Source of the DNA: Rhabdophis nuchalis
Taxonomy: Eukaryota; Chordata; Lepidosauria; Squamata; Natricidae
NCBI GenBank assembly: GCA_039707465.1
Contig: CM077647.1
Location: 171,736,163-171,800,162 of the forward strand
Direction of reading: 5' to 3'
Length of the DNA: 64,000 bases
In this document: in pieces, positions 41,794 through 52,771 of the stretch
How positions within the stretch are numbered: the stretch's first letter is position 1
Layout: each line of letters begins with the position of its first letter
Translations under genes and position numbers: made by a program
The notes under the pieces: model-generated
Databases searched by the model: none
What the model was told of the DNA's origin: nothing
The model's input: only the letters and a program-made list of their open reading frames with translations

Positions 41794-42177
41794 GTAAGTT
41801 GGTCCACCAAAATAACTCACAATTGTACTTGTGTTGTGCTTGAGGTAGCTTCTTTCTGCTTGTGTATTGGAGACCTCTTCCATTTTCATGGACCAAATGG
41901 AAAAATTAAGAAAAAGTCTTGGATTTCTCAAGAAATATTAGAAGGGAAGAATAGGAAATGGAAATAAGGTTCTACTTCATCTTTCTGAGAAGAGGGGTTT
42001 CCAAAACGTTTAGGGATAAAAATGTCCATCTAATGTGGCCAGGCAGACTGAAGTTAGTATAGGTGAGCATTCTAGAAATTGTCCTCCTAAATATTCTGGA
42101 GGGGAAACTGAGGAAATGTCAATGGTTATATATACTCAACACTCTGGAAAGTTGGATTGTGGTTAGAATTGTGAAGG

Positions 42178-42402
42178 TTTGATGTCTATGGAGATCCTCA
42201 ATCATCCAGATCATGTCCCAAAGGTGCTTTTTCTGGAGGCAACTGGACTTCCTTGGTTTTTCTTTGTACATGTTTTGCTTTTCATCCAAGAAGTTTCTTC
42301 AGCTGCGACAGGGTAGTGGGGAATGGAACAAGAAAGTCCAGTCGCCTACAGAAAAAGCACCTTTAGGAAGAAAACATGAGCTGGATGACTGAGAATCTCT
42401 AC
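42178..42402. repeat. Foldback repeat, full palindrome
   Basis: TATGGAGATCCTCAATCATCC and TGTCCCAAAGGTGC, mirrored by AAAGCACCTTTAGG and GACTGAGAATCTC. Paralogous to 47858-48082. Confidence 0.8.
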
Positions 42403-42407
42403 AGACA

Positions 42408-42612
42408 TTGAGACTATGGTTGTCCCAAAGGTACTTTTCCAAAAGGGAACTGGACTTCTTATTTCTTTGAAAATGTTTCACTACTCATCCAAAAAGCATC
42501 CAATAACCTGAAGGCAGAATAAAAAGCTTCTTCTTGGATGAGAAATAAAATATTTTCAAGATAAAAACCACAAGAAAATCCAATAGCTTTTGAAAAGCAC
42601 CATTGGGAGAAT
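42408..42612. repeat. Foldback repeat, second copy
   Basis: Starts ATGGTTGTCCCAAAGGTAC and ends AGCACCATTGGGAGAA, head-to-tail with the preceding copy. Confidence 0.7.
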
Positions 42613-42911
42613 TGCCAACTTTGTTATCTCACCTCTTGGAGGACTCAAAAGGAAACTGCAGGAAACTGGAAATTTTTGGGAGTAACTGAAGAATAGGTTT
42701 TAATCTTCCATTCTGTTTTTGAATGCGTTCAAACTCAATAACATAAACATTCTTTTCCAAGAGCAAAATTAAATTTATGAAAAAGAGATTGAGCAAATCT
42801 TCCTAACCTTGAGTTGGCTTGTGATATTTCATTTCATGCCTTTGTGAAAGAATATTGTAACTGCTGATACAAGTAGGAAGACCTGTTTTTGTCAAGGCAG
42901 AAAGCACTGTG

Positions 42912-42969
42912 TATAACACTGAGTACAAATTTTACTTTGGAAGTGGGACTAGGTTGATTGTAACACCAA
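42912..42969 (+). CDS. TRAJ: J37, TRA joining segment
   Basis: Encodes YNTEYKFYFGSGTRLIVTP. RSS: nonamer 42884-42892 (TGTTTTTGT), 12-bp spacer CAAGGCAGAAAG, heptamer 42905-42911 (CACTGTG). Donor GTAAGT. Flank and intron match J35 and J50. Intact. Confidence 0.95.
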
Positions 42970-43545
42970 GTAAGTTTTTGTTCTTTGTTTCTGCTATTGT
43001 GGTCAGTTCAAGCTAATGATTTCTTGCCTTATACCCCCCCTCCTCCCTCCCCTTATTATAAATCATAGTGGCATCTCAAGCTGCATGCTTTGTAGAAAAT
43101 TCCAGGTTCAGTTCTATTCTCCCCATTTCTAGTTTAGGAATAATGATTGGAAACCCCATGTCATCCCTATCAAGCAACTACTACCTTTGATCCATATTTG
43201 GTTTCATTCAACCATTATTATCCAACTGAATATGCTAATTTCCCAAAAGAAAAAAAACATACTACATACTTTATTATGAAACTTTATGGGCTCTGAATAA
43301 AGACATTAATTTTTTAAAAAGACATTCACTCATAATTCTTCTTACCATAAGAGAAGTCTAGTTGGTTGTTAAGAGTTGACAATCTTGATGGTATATATCA
43401 ATCAGGCAATCAATCAATCAACCAACCAAGATATGTGCCTGTAGGATTTTCAGCTTTCTCATCTTACATAACTAAGACTGGGTTCATGGATGGTTGAACA
43501 ATTATATCATGACATGTTTACATTGGAATGAGAGAGAAAGAGACA
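42970..43545. other. J37 intron, duplicated block
   Basis: Matches 62185-62790 (GCTGCATGCTTTG, AGAAAATTCCAGGTTCAG, TTTGGTTTCATTCAACC, CAATCAATCAATCAACC). No gene. Confidence 0.75.
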
Positions 43546-43547
43546 TA

Positions 43548-43700
43548 TATATACCATTGAAGAGATATTTGCCTTTATACATCATTGATCCATTTGGCCA
43601 TTGTGTACATAATAGGCCCATCCACCCACCTACCACCTACTATGCATGCAATGGCCAAATGGATCAATGATGTATAAAGGAACATATCCAATGGTAGTTT
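43548..43700. repeat. Foldback repeat with perfect 32-bp arms
   Basis: Arms 43572-43603 and 43649-43680 are exact reverse complements (right arm core CCAAATGGATCAATGATG) around a 45-nt loop. Looser outer arms add ACCATTG/CAATGGT. A diverged sister is at 62830-62960. Confidence 0.93.
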
Positions 43701-43844
43701 TTACACTCTGACGATGTTAGCAGAGGCTAACAAAAGCTAAGTGGATAATATATTTTAAGTTCTGGAGATCACAATGTCTGTCTCTTCTTTTATAGCTACA
43801 CCTAGAACTCATATTTTTAGGATAGTTATACAAACACATACACA

Positions 43845-43850
43845 CACACA

Positions 43851-43881
<31 letters not shown>

Positions 43882-43950
43882 CAGAGACAGACAGAGACAG
43901 AGAGACAGAGACAGAGAGACAGAGAGACAGAGAGAAAAAGAGAGAAATGG
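43845..43950 (+). repeat. (AGAC/AGAG)n microsatellite
   Basis: Purine-rich repeat after a short CA run. Positional match to 63120-63225. Confidence 0.93.
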
Positions 43951-44342
43951 ACCATGAACTTCTAGTGATCTTTGAAGATGAACACAGAGAAGACACCATT
44001 TTCATCAGCTACTGTTTTACTCCCAAACTTCTTTAGCAACCCCATTCTTGAGGTAGATCTTTTTTTATGAAAAGCAGGGAATAGATCTGCAAACTGTACA
44101 AAAAGCCCCTGATTTCAATGTAATTGCCTCACTGAGATCTGTTAGAACGTATATAAGGAGATCTAGATGTTTAGATCATGAGAAAGTGTTTAGATCATGA
44201 GAGAAAAACAGCATTTCTGTGTGCTTTCTTTTAAACAGTCTAAGTTTATTCTTAAATGTTTTCCTCAACCCATCCTATAAGTTTACTAATTATGTTTGAA
44301 ACACTTAATTAATGGGTTTGTGTAAGGAAGTGTATCACTGTG

Positions 44343-44400
44343 AATTACGACAATGGCAAGATGACTTGGGGATCTGGCACCAGGCTGGTTGTTATGCCAA
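44343..44400 (+). CDS. TRAJ: J38, W-type TRA joining segment
   Basis: Encodes NYDNGKMTWGSGTRLVVMP. RSS: nonamer 44315-44323 (GGTTTGTGT), 12-bp spacer AAGGAAGTGTAT, heptamer 44336-44342 (CACTGTG). Donor GTAAGT. Closest to J41 (NYDNGKITW). Intact. Confidence 0.95.
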
Positions 44401-44556
44401 GTAAGTTGGTCCACTAACATTACATGCTAATATTACACTAATATTACTTGTGTTGTGCTTGAGGTAGCTTCTCTTTGCTCGTGTATTGGAGAACTGCTTG
44501 GTTTCACAAAGCAACCTCCATTCCTTTTTTTTTAAATTAAGTTTATTAATCATACA

Positions 44557-44755
44557 ATTTCCTGACAGAACAATTAACCAGTGAAACAGCTTGCCTCCAG
44601 AAGTTGTGAATGCCCCAACCCTGGAAGTCTTTAAGAAAATGTTAGATAGCCATTTGTCTGAAATGGTATAAGGTTCCTGCCCACGCAGGGGGTTGGACTA
44701 GAAGACCTACAAGGTCCCTTCCAACTCTGCTATTGCATTGTATTGTATTGTACTC
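44557..44755 (+). mobile_element. CR1-type LINE 3' end, sense
   Basis: ATTTCCTGACAGAACAATTAA through GGTTGGACTAGAAGACC to a (TATTG)n tail. Absent from the paralogous site after J41 (about 48675-48790), so it inserted after that duplication. Confidence 0.93.
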
Positions 44756-45092
44756 ACATCATTATAACAACATTGCACAATATACAGTCATCTTTTTACT
44801 TCTAGTCTTTTCATCTTCACACTAATTTTAACCTGTTGTATAACAATATTTATAGTGATATTTCCCTCCTTTCTAATTTCTACCTCGATTTCATATCTTG
44901 ATAACGCAAATCATATGTTAATAAACATTTAGTTTCTATCTTTCAGCTCTTATCCCTTTTAATATTTCAGTTCTTGTAGAATTTATTTGGAGGGGGGATG
45001 TTTTCCTTACTAATCCCTTGGAGTTTTGTATTAATACATTAGTCATACTCACACCATTATCGTTACATTATATGTATTGCCACCGCATGTTG

Positions 45093-45464
45093 TATGTATT
45101 GGACGCAGTGGGTTAGCGGCTAAGACACTAAGCTTGTCATTTAGGAAGGTTGACATTTCAGCAGTTCGAATCCCTAGTGCTGCGTAATGGAGTGAGCTCC
45201 TGTTACTTGTCCCAGCTTCTGCCAACCTAGAAGTTTGAAAGCACATATTAATGCAAGTAGAAAAATAGAACCACCTTTGGTGGGAAGGTAACAGTGTTCG
45301 GTGCACCTTTGGAATTTAGTCTTGCCGGCCACATGACCACGGAGACATCTTTAGACAATGCTTGCTCTTTGCCTGTGAAATGGAGATCAGCACTGCCCCC
45401 TAGAGTTGGGAATGACTAGGACATATGTGCGCGGGAAACCTTTACCTTTACCTATATGTATTGC
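45093..45464 (+). mobile_element. tRNA-derived SINE, full length
   Basis: GGACGCAGTGGGTTAGCGGC (A-box-like), CAGTTCGAATCC (B-box-like), a 3' end of ACCTTTACCTTTACC and likely direct repeats TATGTATTG on both sides. Shared in place with 49135-49495. Confidence 0.87.
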
Positions 45465-45614
45465 AATCAAACCTCCATTCTAAAAGTATCTGGGTGCCCT
45501 TCAGATCAAATTTTGGATATGCAACCGTTCCATTTCCAAATAATGCTTCAGATTTCCACCAGCCACCTTTTAAAAATAGGAAGGCAGGTTTTTGTCAAGA
45601 CAAAAAGCACTGTG

Positions 45615-45674
45615 TATACCAGAGCAACTACAAAGTCATCTTTGGAAGTGGGGCGAAGCTGGTTGTAATGCCAA
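45615..45674 (+). CDS. TRAJ: J39, TRA joining segment (FGSGA)
   Basis: Encodes YQSNYKVIFGSGAKLVVMP; Thr of FGxGT is Ala and Arg is Lys. The RSS is the best in the window: nonamer 45587-45595 (GGTTTTTGT, exact consensus), 12-bp spacer, heptamer 45608-45614 (CACTGTG). Donor GTAAGT. Relatives J42 and J45 keep Thr. Likely to rearrange; effect of the Ala unknown. Confidence 0.92.
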
Positions 45675-46006
45675 GTAAGTTATTTCTGCTGTCATTGTAG
45701 AAGCAAGAGGGTCTTTATTTTTCCCATCCCCACATTTTATAGGTAGTCTTCAGTGATTAACAAATTCACCGATTATTTCTGTGGTTTTGGAGATTATTTT
45801 GACAAGGAAGAAGTTCATGGGTCATGTAACATTAATGACCCTGATTTGTGTGCGCATGTCCACGTTTTCATATAGTCATGGGCATGTGACCTAAGGACAA
45901 ATAAAAATGAGAAATAAACCCACAAAAAGATAATCAGTAAGGAATGAACAGCCAAGATGCCAAAAGGTGAAATACAGAGGAAAAATAGCATTTCTGTCTA
46001 GCATTT

Positions 46007-46008
<2 letters not shown>

Positions 46009-46101
<93 letters not shown>

Positions 46102-46795
46102 TTTTATTAAATTTATACCCCGCCCTTCTCCTAAAAAAGGACCCAGGGCGGCGCACAGGCATCATTAAAATCATACAAAAATGCAAAAATCCAAAATTGT
46201 TAAAAACTAATTAAATATTCCCTGTGCTAAAATTAATAAGACTCTAAAATTTAAAAATTATCCCTATAAAAGTCAGAAACGGGGGTTATGCTAGGCCGGC
46301 TTGTTGAAATAAATAGGTTTTAAGACGTTGGCGGAAAAGGCGGAGGTCCACGATGGTGCGTAGATTGGGGGGAAGGTCGTTCCAGAGGGCAGGGCCCGGC
46401 ACAGAGAAGGCTCTTCCCCTGGGCACCGCCAACCGGCATTGCCCGGCCGACGGTACCCTGAGAAGGCCCTCTCTGTGGGAGCGGATCGGTCAAAGGGATG
46501 TATGGGGCAGGAGGCGGTCGCGAATATAGCTAGGCCCTGAGCCATGGAGCGCTTTGAAGATGGTCGTCAACACCTTGAAGCGCACCCGAAAGGCCACAGG
46601 TAGCCAGTGCAGCTCGCGCAGGAGAGGTGTTATGTGGGATTGCCTTGCAGCACCCATAATTACCCGTGCGGCCGCATTCTGGACCAACTGCAACCTTCGA
46701 GTGCACCTCAAGGGGAGCCCCATGTAGAGAGCGTTGCAGTAGTCCAACCGGGATGTCACCAATGCCTGAGTGACTGTGCGAACAACCTGAGTTTT
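46009..46795 (-). mobile_element. L2-like LINE 3' end, antisense, with (TTTA)n
   Basis: A 95-bp TTTA array (46009-46104), then ATACCCCGCCCTTCTCC. Minus frames LHWLPVAFRVRFKVLTTIFK and RLDYCNALYMGLPLRCTRRL. 5'-truncated; it joins directly to W-cassette flank (CCTGAGTTTTATTCTTAAAC). Confidence 0.92.
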
Positions 46796-46890
46796 ATTCT
46801 TAAACGTCTTTCCCAACCCATCCTATAGGTTTACTAGCTGTGTTTGAAACACTTAACTCGTGGGTTCGTGTAAGGGATTGTATCACTGTG

Positions 46891-46948
46891 AATAGTTACG
46901 ATAACAAGATCACTTGGGGATTTGGCACAAGGCTGGTTGTTATACCAA
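46891..46948 (+). CDS. TRAJ: J40, W-type TRA joining segment (WGFGT)
   Basis: Encodes NSYDNKITWGFGTRLVVIP; the variable position holds Phe, unique among the W-types here. RSS: nonamer 46863-46871 (GGTTCGTGT), 12-bp spacer AAGGGATTGTAT, heptamer 46884-46890 (CACTGTG). Donor GTAAGT. The L2-like insertion ends 70 bp before the nonamer without harming it. Confidence 0.94.
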
Positions 46949-47037
46949 GTAAGTTGGTTCACTAACATTACACACAAATGTACTCGTGTTTTGCTTTGAG
47001 GTAGCTTCTTTCTGCTTCTCTGTTGGAGACATCTTTA

Positions 47038-47550
47038 CTTTACTTTTTACTTTACTTTACTTTTATTTGATTTCTATACCGCCCTTCTCCCTTTCGGGAC
47101 TCAGAGCAGTGTACAGCCAGAATAAAAATGATGATACAAAGTTTAAAAAGAAATATTAAATAATTGGCCAATATTTAAAAATCGCAAACTAAAATCACTA
47201 TTAAAAAATCCCTTTAAAATTATGATAGCCCGGCAGTGCAAAATAAGTGCGTCTTCAAGGCCCGACGGAAGAGATGTAGGTCCGAGATTGTCCTTAGTCC
47301 AGCGGGTAGGTCATTCCAGAGGGCGGGAGTTGCCACAGAGAAGGCTCTCCCCCTGGGGGTCGCCAGCCGACATTGTTTAGCCGACGGCACCCTGAGGAGG
47401 CCCTCTCTGTGGGAGCGAACTGGACGGTGGGAGGTATTTGGTAGCAGGAGGCAGTCTTGCAGGTAACCAGGTCCCTTGCTATGGAGTGCTTTAAAGGTGG
47501 TTACTAGTACCTTGAAGCGCACCCAGAAAGCCACAGGCAGCCAGTGGCCA
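47038..47550 (-). mobile_element. L2-like LINE 3' end, antisense
   Basis: TTTTACTTTACTTTAC tail, then CGCCCTTCTCCCTTTCGGGAC. The minus frame has FRVRFKVL-like FWVRFKVLVTTFKALH and RAFSVATPALWNDLPAGLRT. A different subfamily from the 46-kb copy. Confidence 0.88.
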
Positions 47551-47857
47551 GAAAATCTGCTATTTTCATAGACCAACTAGAAAAATTAAGAAAAAGTCAT
47601 GGATTTCTCAAGAAATGTTAGAAGCAGAGAATAGGAAATGGAAATAAGGTTCTACTTGATCTTAGTGGGGTTTCCAAAAATGTTAGGATAAGAATTTTAT
47701 AAATGTCCATCTAATGTGGCCAGGCAGACTGAGGTTAGCATAGGTGGGGATTCTGGAAATTGTCCTCCTAAAGATTCTGGAGGGGAAACTGAGGAAATGT
47801 CAATGGTTATAAATACTCAACTCTCTGGAAAGTTGGATTGTGATTAGAATTGCAAAG

Positions 47858-48082
47858 GTTTGATGTCTATGGAGATCTTCAATCATCCAGATCATGTCCC
47901 AAAGGCGCTTTTTCTGGAGGCAACTGGACTTCCTTGGTTTTTCTTTGAAGATGTTTTCCTTTTCACCCAAGAAGCTCCTTCAGCTGTGACAGGATAGTGG
48001 TGAATGGAACAAGAAAGTCCAATTGCCTCCAAAAAAAGCACCTTCAGGACAAACATGATGTAGATGACTGAGAATCTCTACA
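47858..48082. repeat. Foldback repeat, full palindrome
   Basis: Same insertion as 42178-42402 by flank (CTGGAAAGTTGGATTGTG before it), so it predates that cassette duplication. An L2-like tail with ATT units (48118-48192) and another half copy (48193-48300) follow. Confidence 0.8.
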
Positions 48083-48479
48083 AACAAACATCTCTACAAA
48101 CATTGAGACCATGGTTCCCTCGAGTCCCTTCGGGGAGAGAGAGTGGGTTATAAATTAAAAATTATTATTAAATTATTATTATTATTATTATGGTTGTCCC
48201 AAATGTGTTTTTCCAAAAGGGAACTGGACTTTCTTGGGTTATTTTTCCTTCAAAACGTTTCATTACTCATCCAAGAAGCATCCAATAACCTGAAGGTAGA
48301 ATAAGAAGCTGCCTCTTTCGATGGAAACAATTTCAATTACAAACTTTGTTATCTCACATCTTGGAGGACTCAGCTGGGGGAAATCTGCTTTAAAATATTC
48401 TTCTAGAGATCTAGAAGGACTACTAATTGTGTTTGAAACACTTAACTAATGGGTTTATGTAAGGGATTGTACCATTGTG

Positions 48480-48537
48480 AATTATGACAATGGCAAGATC
48501 ACTTGGGGATCTGGAACCAGGCTGATTGTTATGCCAA
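48480..48537 (+). CDS. TRAJ: J41, W-type TRA joining segment
   Basis: Encodes NYDNGKITWGSGTRLIVMP. RSS: nonamer 48452-48460 (GGTTTATGT), 12-bp spacer AAGGGATTGTAC, heptamer 48473-48479 (CATTGTG). Donor GTAAGT. Paralogue of J38, 4.1 kb away. Intact. Confidence 0.95.
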
Positions 48538-49134
48538 GTAAGTTGGTTCACTAATATTACACACTAATATTATACTAATATTACTTGTGTTGTGCTTGAG
48601 GTAGCTTCCCTCTGCTTGTGTTTTGGAGAACTTCTTAGTTCCACATAGCAATCTCCATTCTTTTTAAATTAAGTTTATATTTTATATTAAGTTTATATAT
48701 TTACATGAACAGTGTGGCTTCTTGGTATCATTAATTTTGATTCCAAATAATAATAATAATGTTTGACAATTTTGATAACCATGCATTAACCATACTCACA
48801 TCATTATAATAACATTGTACATAAGGCAGTCATCTTTCAATTTCTAGTCTTTTTGTCTGTATACTAATTTTAACATGTTGAATAAAAACATTTATAGTGA
48901 TATTTTCCCCCTTTCTAATTTCTACCTCTATTTCATAGCTTGGTAATGCAAATCATTTGTTAATAGGGATTCTATTTCTATCTTTCATCCCTTATCCCTT
49001 TTAATATTTTAGTTCTTATAGATTTATATTTGGGAGGGCAGATTTTCCTTACTCCTCCCTTGGGGTTTTGTATTAATACATTAGTCATAGTCACATCATT
49101 ATCGTTACATTATATGTATTGCCGCAGTGTATTA

Positions 49135-49495
49135 TATGTATTGGATGTGGTGGGTCAGCAGCTAAGACGTTGAGCTTGTCAGTCAGGAAGGTTGAGATTT
49201 CAGCGGTTCAAATCCCTAGTGCTGTTACTTGTCCCAGCTTCTGCCAACCTAGCAGTTCGAAAGCACGTAAAAATTCAAGTAGAAAAATAGGCACCACCTT
49301 TGGTGGGAAGGTAACAATGTTCCGTGCACCTTTGACATTTAGTCATGCTGGCCACATGACCACAGAGACATCTTCGGACAGCACTGGCTCTTGGGCTTTG
49401 AAACAGAGATGAGCACCATCCCCTAGAGTCTGGAACAACTATTACATATGTTCAAGGGAAACCTTTACCTTTACCTATATGTATTGCAATCAAAC
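49135..49495 (+). mobile_element. tRNA-derived SINE
   Basis: GGATGTGGTGGGTCAGCAGC, GCGGTTCAAATCC, then the shared body and ACCTTTACCTTTACC end. About 25 bp of the body after AATCCCTAGTGCTG is missing compared with 45.1 kb. Confidence 0.87.
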
Positions 49496-49700
49496 CTCCA
49501 TTCCTTAAAGTATTTGGGTGCCCTTCAGATCAAATTTTGGATAGGAATTTGTTCCATTTCCAAATAATGCTTCAGATTTCCACCAGCCACCATCCTTGAC
49601 ATTTTAATGCTCAAGTCTAGAGATTTAGGTTTTCAAAAGGAAGTGATCGATGCTGAAACAAATAGGAAGGCCTGTTTTTGTCAAGACAAGAAGCACGGTG

Positions 49701-49760
49701 TATACCAGAATACCTACAAGGTCCTCTTTGGAAGAGGGACGAGGCTGGTTGTAATACCAA
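49701..49760 (+). CDS. TRAJ: J42, TRA joining segment
   Basis: Encodes YQNTYKVLFGRGTRLVVIP. RSS: nonamer 49673-49681 (TGTTTTTGT), 12-bp spacer CAAGACAAGAAG, heptamer 49694-49700 (CACGGTG; GTG kept). Donor GTAAGC. YQN lineage with J39 and J45. Probably usable. Confidence 0.92.
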
Positions 49761-50540
49761 GTAAGCTATTTCTGCTGTTGTAGTAAGAAGAAGAGGGTCT
49801 TTAATTGCCCAACCCCACATTTTATAGGTAGTCTTCAGTGATTAACAAATTATCTGATTATTTCTGTGGCTTCAGATATTATTTTGATAGTGAAGAAATT
49901 CATGGGTCATTAATGCTCCTGATTTGTTTGCGTATATCCGTGTCTTCATATTTTCATGTACATATGACCTAAAAACAAATAAAAGTGATAAATAAGCCCA
50001 GAAAAAGGTAATCCCTAACAAATGAGGAGGCAAGATACCAAAAGGTGAAATACACATGAATTAAGCTGAAATGTTCAAAAAAATAACATATTTGTCTTAA
50101 AACACTGAGATTGAATCCCAGAAAGTAAGTGACACCCAAACAGAATTAAGGAAAGTTATAAATTCTGCTTTCAAGGACTGTGATAATATATAATATCTTT
50201 AGTTTCTTGTATTAGAAGGATAACATCATGATAAGACTTTGGAATCTTGGGGTTTCTATCCAGTCCTTGTTATATTTCAGAACAAAGGGAAATTGGGGAT
50301 CTATCTAAGGAAAGAATAGGCTGTAACCTTGCATTCTCTTGTTGAATGCATTCAATTTCCATTATCTAAATATTCTGTTCCAAGAACCAAATCAAATTTC
50401 TCAAAAGTCAATTGAGCACATTTTTATGACTTTGAGTTGGCTTGCAGTATTTCATTTATTAACTTTATTTTTGACCTTTAATGCCTGCGATGTTTGGAGA
50501 TAGATTTTCTAGGATGTTTCAAATTAAACTATCCATACAG
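49761..50540. other. Spacer
   Basis: 49800-50090 repeats the J39 intron (45720-45960; AGGTAGTCTTCAGTGATT, GTGAAATACA). 50160-50470 is a diverged copy of the J35/J37 upstream flank (GAATGCATTCAATTTCC, TTTGAGTTGGCTTGCAGTATTTC), after which the expected J is missing. CR1 sequence takes its place. Confidence 0.65.
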
Positions 50541-50544
50541 ATAG

Positions 50545-51105
50545 TTACAGATTAATTGAGTTGCAAGGGATCTTGTAGGTCATCTAGTCCAACCCCCTGC
50601 CCAAGAGATTGTACACCATTTCCGAAAAATGGCAGTCCAATCTCTTCTTGAAAGCCTCCAGTGATGAATCTCTCACAACTTCTGAAGGCAAGCTATTCCA
50701 TGGGTTGATTGTTCCCACTGTCAGAAAATGTATCTTGATTTCTAAATTGAATTTCTCTTTGATTAGTTTCCATCCATTATTCCTTGTCTGGCCTTCAGGT
50801 GCCTTGGAAAATAGCTTGACCTTTTCCTCTCTGTGGCAGCCCTTCAAATATTGGAAGGCTGCAATCATGTTTCCCCTGGTCCTTCTCTTCACTAGATTAG
50901 CCTTGCCCAGCTCCTGCAACCCTTCATCATATGCTTTAGCCTGCAGTCCCCTAATCATCTTTGTTTCTCTTTCTGCATTTTTTCTAGAGTTCCAAAATCT
51001 TTTTTATAGTGTGGTGACCAAAACTGGATGCAGTATTCTAGGTGTGGTCTTACTAAGGCTTTATAGAGTGGTATTAGTACCTCACTTGACAAACCCCTGA
51101 CGTAA
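50545..51105 (-). mobile_element. CR1-type LINE 3' end, antisense, older subfamily
   Basis: TTGCAAGGGATCTTGTAGGTC; minus frame MIRGLQAKAYDEGLQELG and RTRGNMIAAFQYLKGCHREE. More diverged than the 28.6-kb type and lacking a pentanucleotide tail. Confidence 0.87.
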
Positions 51106-51185
51106 ACATGATCTGAAATCTCTTCAGTGCCTCTTATCAAAGTTGGCTTAAGTTTTGACTTTATGTAAAGACCCAGAACACTGTG

Positions 51186-51245
51186 ATAGTTATGGCTTAT
51201 CTAAAATTAATTTTGGAACTGGAACAGAGCTGAAGGTTCTTCCGT
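51186..51245 (+). CDS. TRAJ: J43, TRA joining segment (FGTGTEL type)
   Basis: Encodes SYGLSKINFGTGTELKVLP and one base (T) before GTAAGT. RSS: nonamer 51158-51166 (ACTTTATGT), 12-bp spacer AAAGACCCAGAA, heptamer 51179-51185 (CACTGTG). Glu after FGTGT, ELKV strand and the upstream words ATCAAAGTTGGCTTAAG are shared only with J49. A separate lineage. Intact. Confidence 0.93.
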
Positions 51246-51429
51246 GTAAGTTTTTTAACAGGTCTACAACATAAAATGTGTGTAATTCTAACATAAACTG
51301 GTAGTGCATTTATGATGGGGATCTGTTTTTGTAGAGTTGCAAACTGATTCTCTACGCCTAAGCATTTCTTATAGAGATGGAGTTTTGAGGGTGACAGGAG
51401 TAAGAAGAAGGTTCCCATGTATCTATATT

Positions 51430-52085
51430 TTAAATGCCACAGTTGGAATACCTCATCCAGTTTTGGTCGCCACGATGTAAAAAAAGATGTTGAGACTCTA
51501 GAAAGAGTGCAGAGAAGAGCAACAAAGATGATGGGGGACAGGAGGCTAAAGCATATGAAGAACTGGGCACATCTAGTTTAATGAGAAGAAGGACAGGGGA
51601 GACATGACAGCAGTGTTCCAATATCTCAGGGGCTGCTACAAAGAAGAGGGAGTCAAGCTATTCTCCAAAGCATCTGAGGGTAGAACAAGAAGCAATGGAT
51701 GGAAACTAATCAAGGAGAGAAGCTCCTTAGAACTGAGGAGAAATTCCCTGACCGTTAGAACAATTAATCAGTGGAACAGCTTGCCTTCAGAAGTTGTGAA
51801 TGCCCCAACACTGGAAGTGTTTAAGAAGATATTGCATAACCGTTTGTCTGATGTGGTGTAGGGTTTCCTGCCTAGGCAGAGGGTTGGACTAGAAGACCTC
51901 CATGGTCCCTTCCAACTCTGTTATTCTATTCTATTTTATTCTATTCTATTCTATTCTATTCCATTCCATTCCATTCCATTCTAAATATAGGGGATGGAAG
52001 GCTAAAACATTTGAAAAAAGGTTGCAGGAATTGGGTATGTTTAGTTTAATGAAAAGAAAGACTCTGTAGGTTTACACAATCCTTT
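51430..52085 (+). mobile_element. CR1-type LINE 3' end, sense, with (ATTCT)n tail
   Basis: TACCTCATCCAGTTTTGGTCG, GACTCTAGAAAGAGTGCAG, frame [19 protein letters not shown] and LEVFKKILHNRLSDVV. Tail of ATTCT/CATTC units 51921-51980. A second short CR1 piece (AAACATTTGAAAAAAGGTTG) follows to 52070. Confidence 0.9.
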
Positions 52086-52214
52086 AAATTTTAAAAAAAG
52101 TAAGTGTTCTGTTTCCTAATAGGCTAGATTCCGCATAGATAAATTAGCTTTATAAGTTCTTGAGGTACATAGATGATGTAACCTTTTAATATAAATTTAG
52201 AATTGGTTTCCCAT

Positions 52215-52440
52215 TGGGGAACTAGAAGGGGTGATTCTAATGAAAAGAAGGACTAGGGGGACATAATAACTGTTCGGATATCTGAGGAGCTGCCTTCAGT
52301 AATTGTGGGTGCTCCAACACTGGAGGTTTTAAAGAAGAGATTGGGCCACAATTTGTCTGAAATGGAATAGGGTTTCCTACTTGAGGAGGGTGTTGGACTA
52401 GAAGACCTCCAAAGTCCCTTTCAACCCTGTCATTCTGTTA
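52215..52440 (+). mobile_element. CR1-type LINE fragment, sense, old
   Basis: TCTAATGAAAAGAAGGACTAG, GGATATCTGAGGAGCTGCC, TTGGACTAGAAGACCTCC, with internal deletions. Confidence 0.8.
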
Positions 52441-52710
52441 AATATGAAGGAGACAACAGGAGCACATCATTGTTCCAATGGGTTGCTAGTATAAGCCCTT
52501 AAATGTCTTTAGATGTTAGTTCCTCTGGGAAGCAGGACAACTTCATGTTCCTCTCCCTTGAGAAGGCAAAGTCTACATCTCGAGGGCTTCCAGATTGGGG
52601 CTGCAATATCCAAATGAAGATTAGATGGCAACAAAGTGTGTAGGAAACCTGTGCCAGCATGGCCTATGCAAATAGGTAGACATGTTTTTGTCAAGGCAGA
52701 AAGCACTGTG

Positions 52711-52771
52711 TATAGCAGTAGTTTCAATAAGATCACCTTTGGAAGTGGGACCAGACTAGTTATCAATCTAA
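52711..52771 (+). CDS. TRAJ: J44, TRA joining segment
   Basis: Encodes YSSSFNKITFGSGTRLVINL. RSS: nonamer 52683-52691 (TGTTTTTGT), 12-bp spacer CAAGGCAGAAAG, heptamer 52704-52710 (CACTGTG). Donor GTAAGT. The terminal residue is Leu (CTA) where the cluster has Pro (CCA): one C-to-T change, probably tolerated since some mammalian TRAJ also end in Leu. Confidence 0.93.

Noticed and set aside
45093..45464. tRNA gene suggested by A- and B-box-like words
   Set aside because: No cloverleaf; the words head a 350-bp SINE present in five full or nearly full copies.
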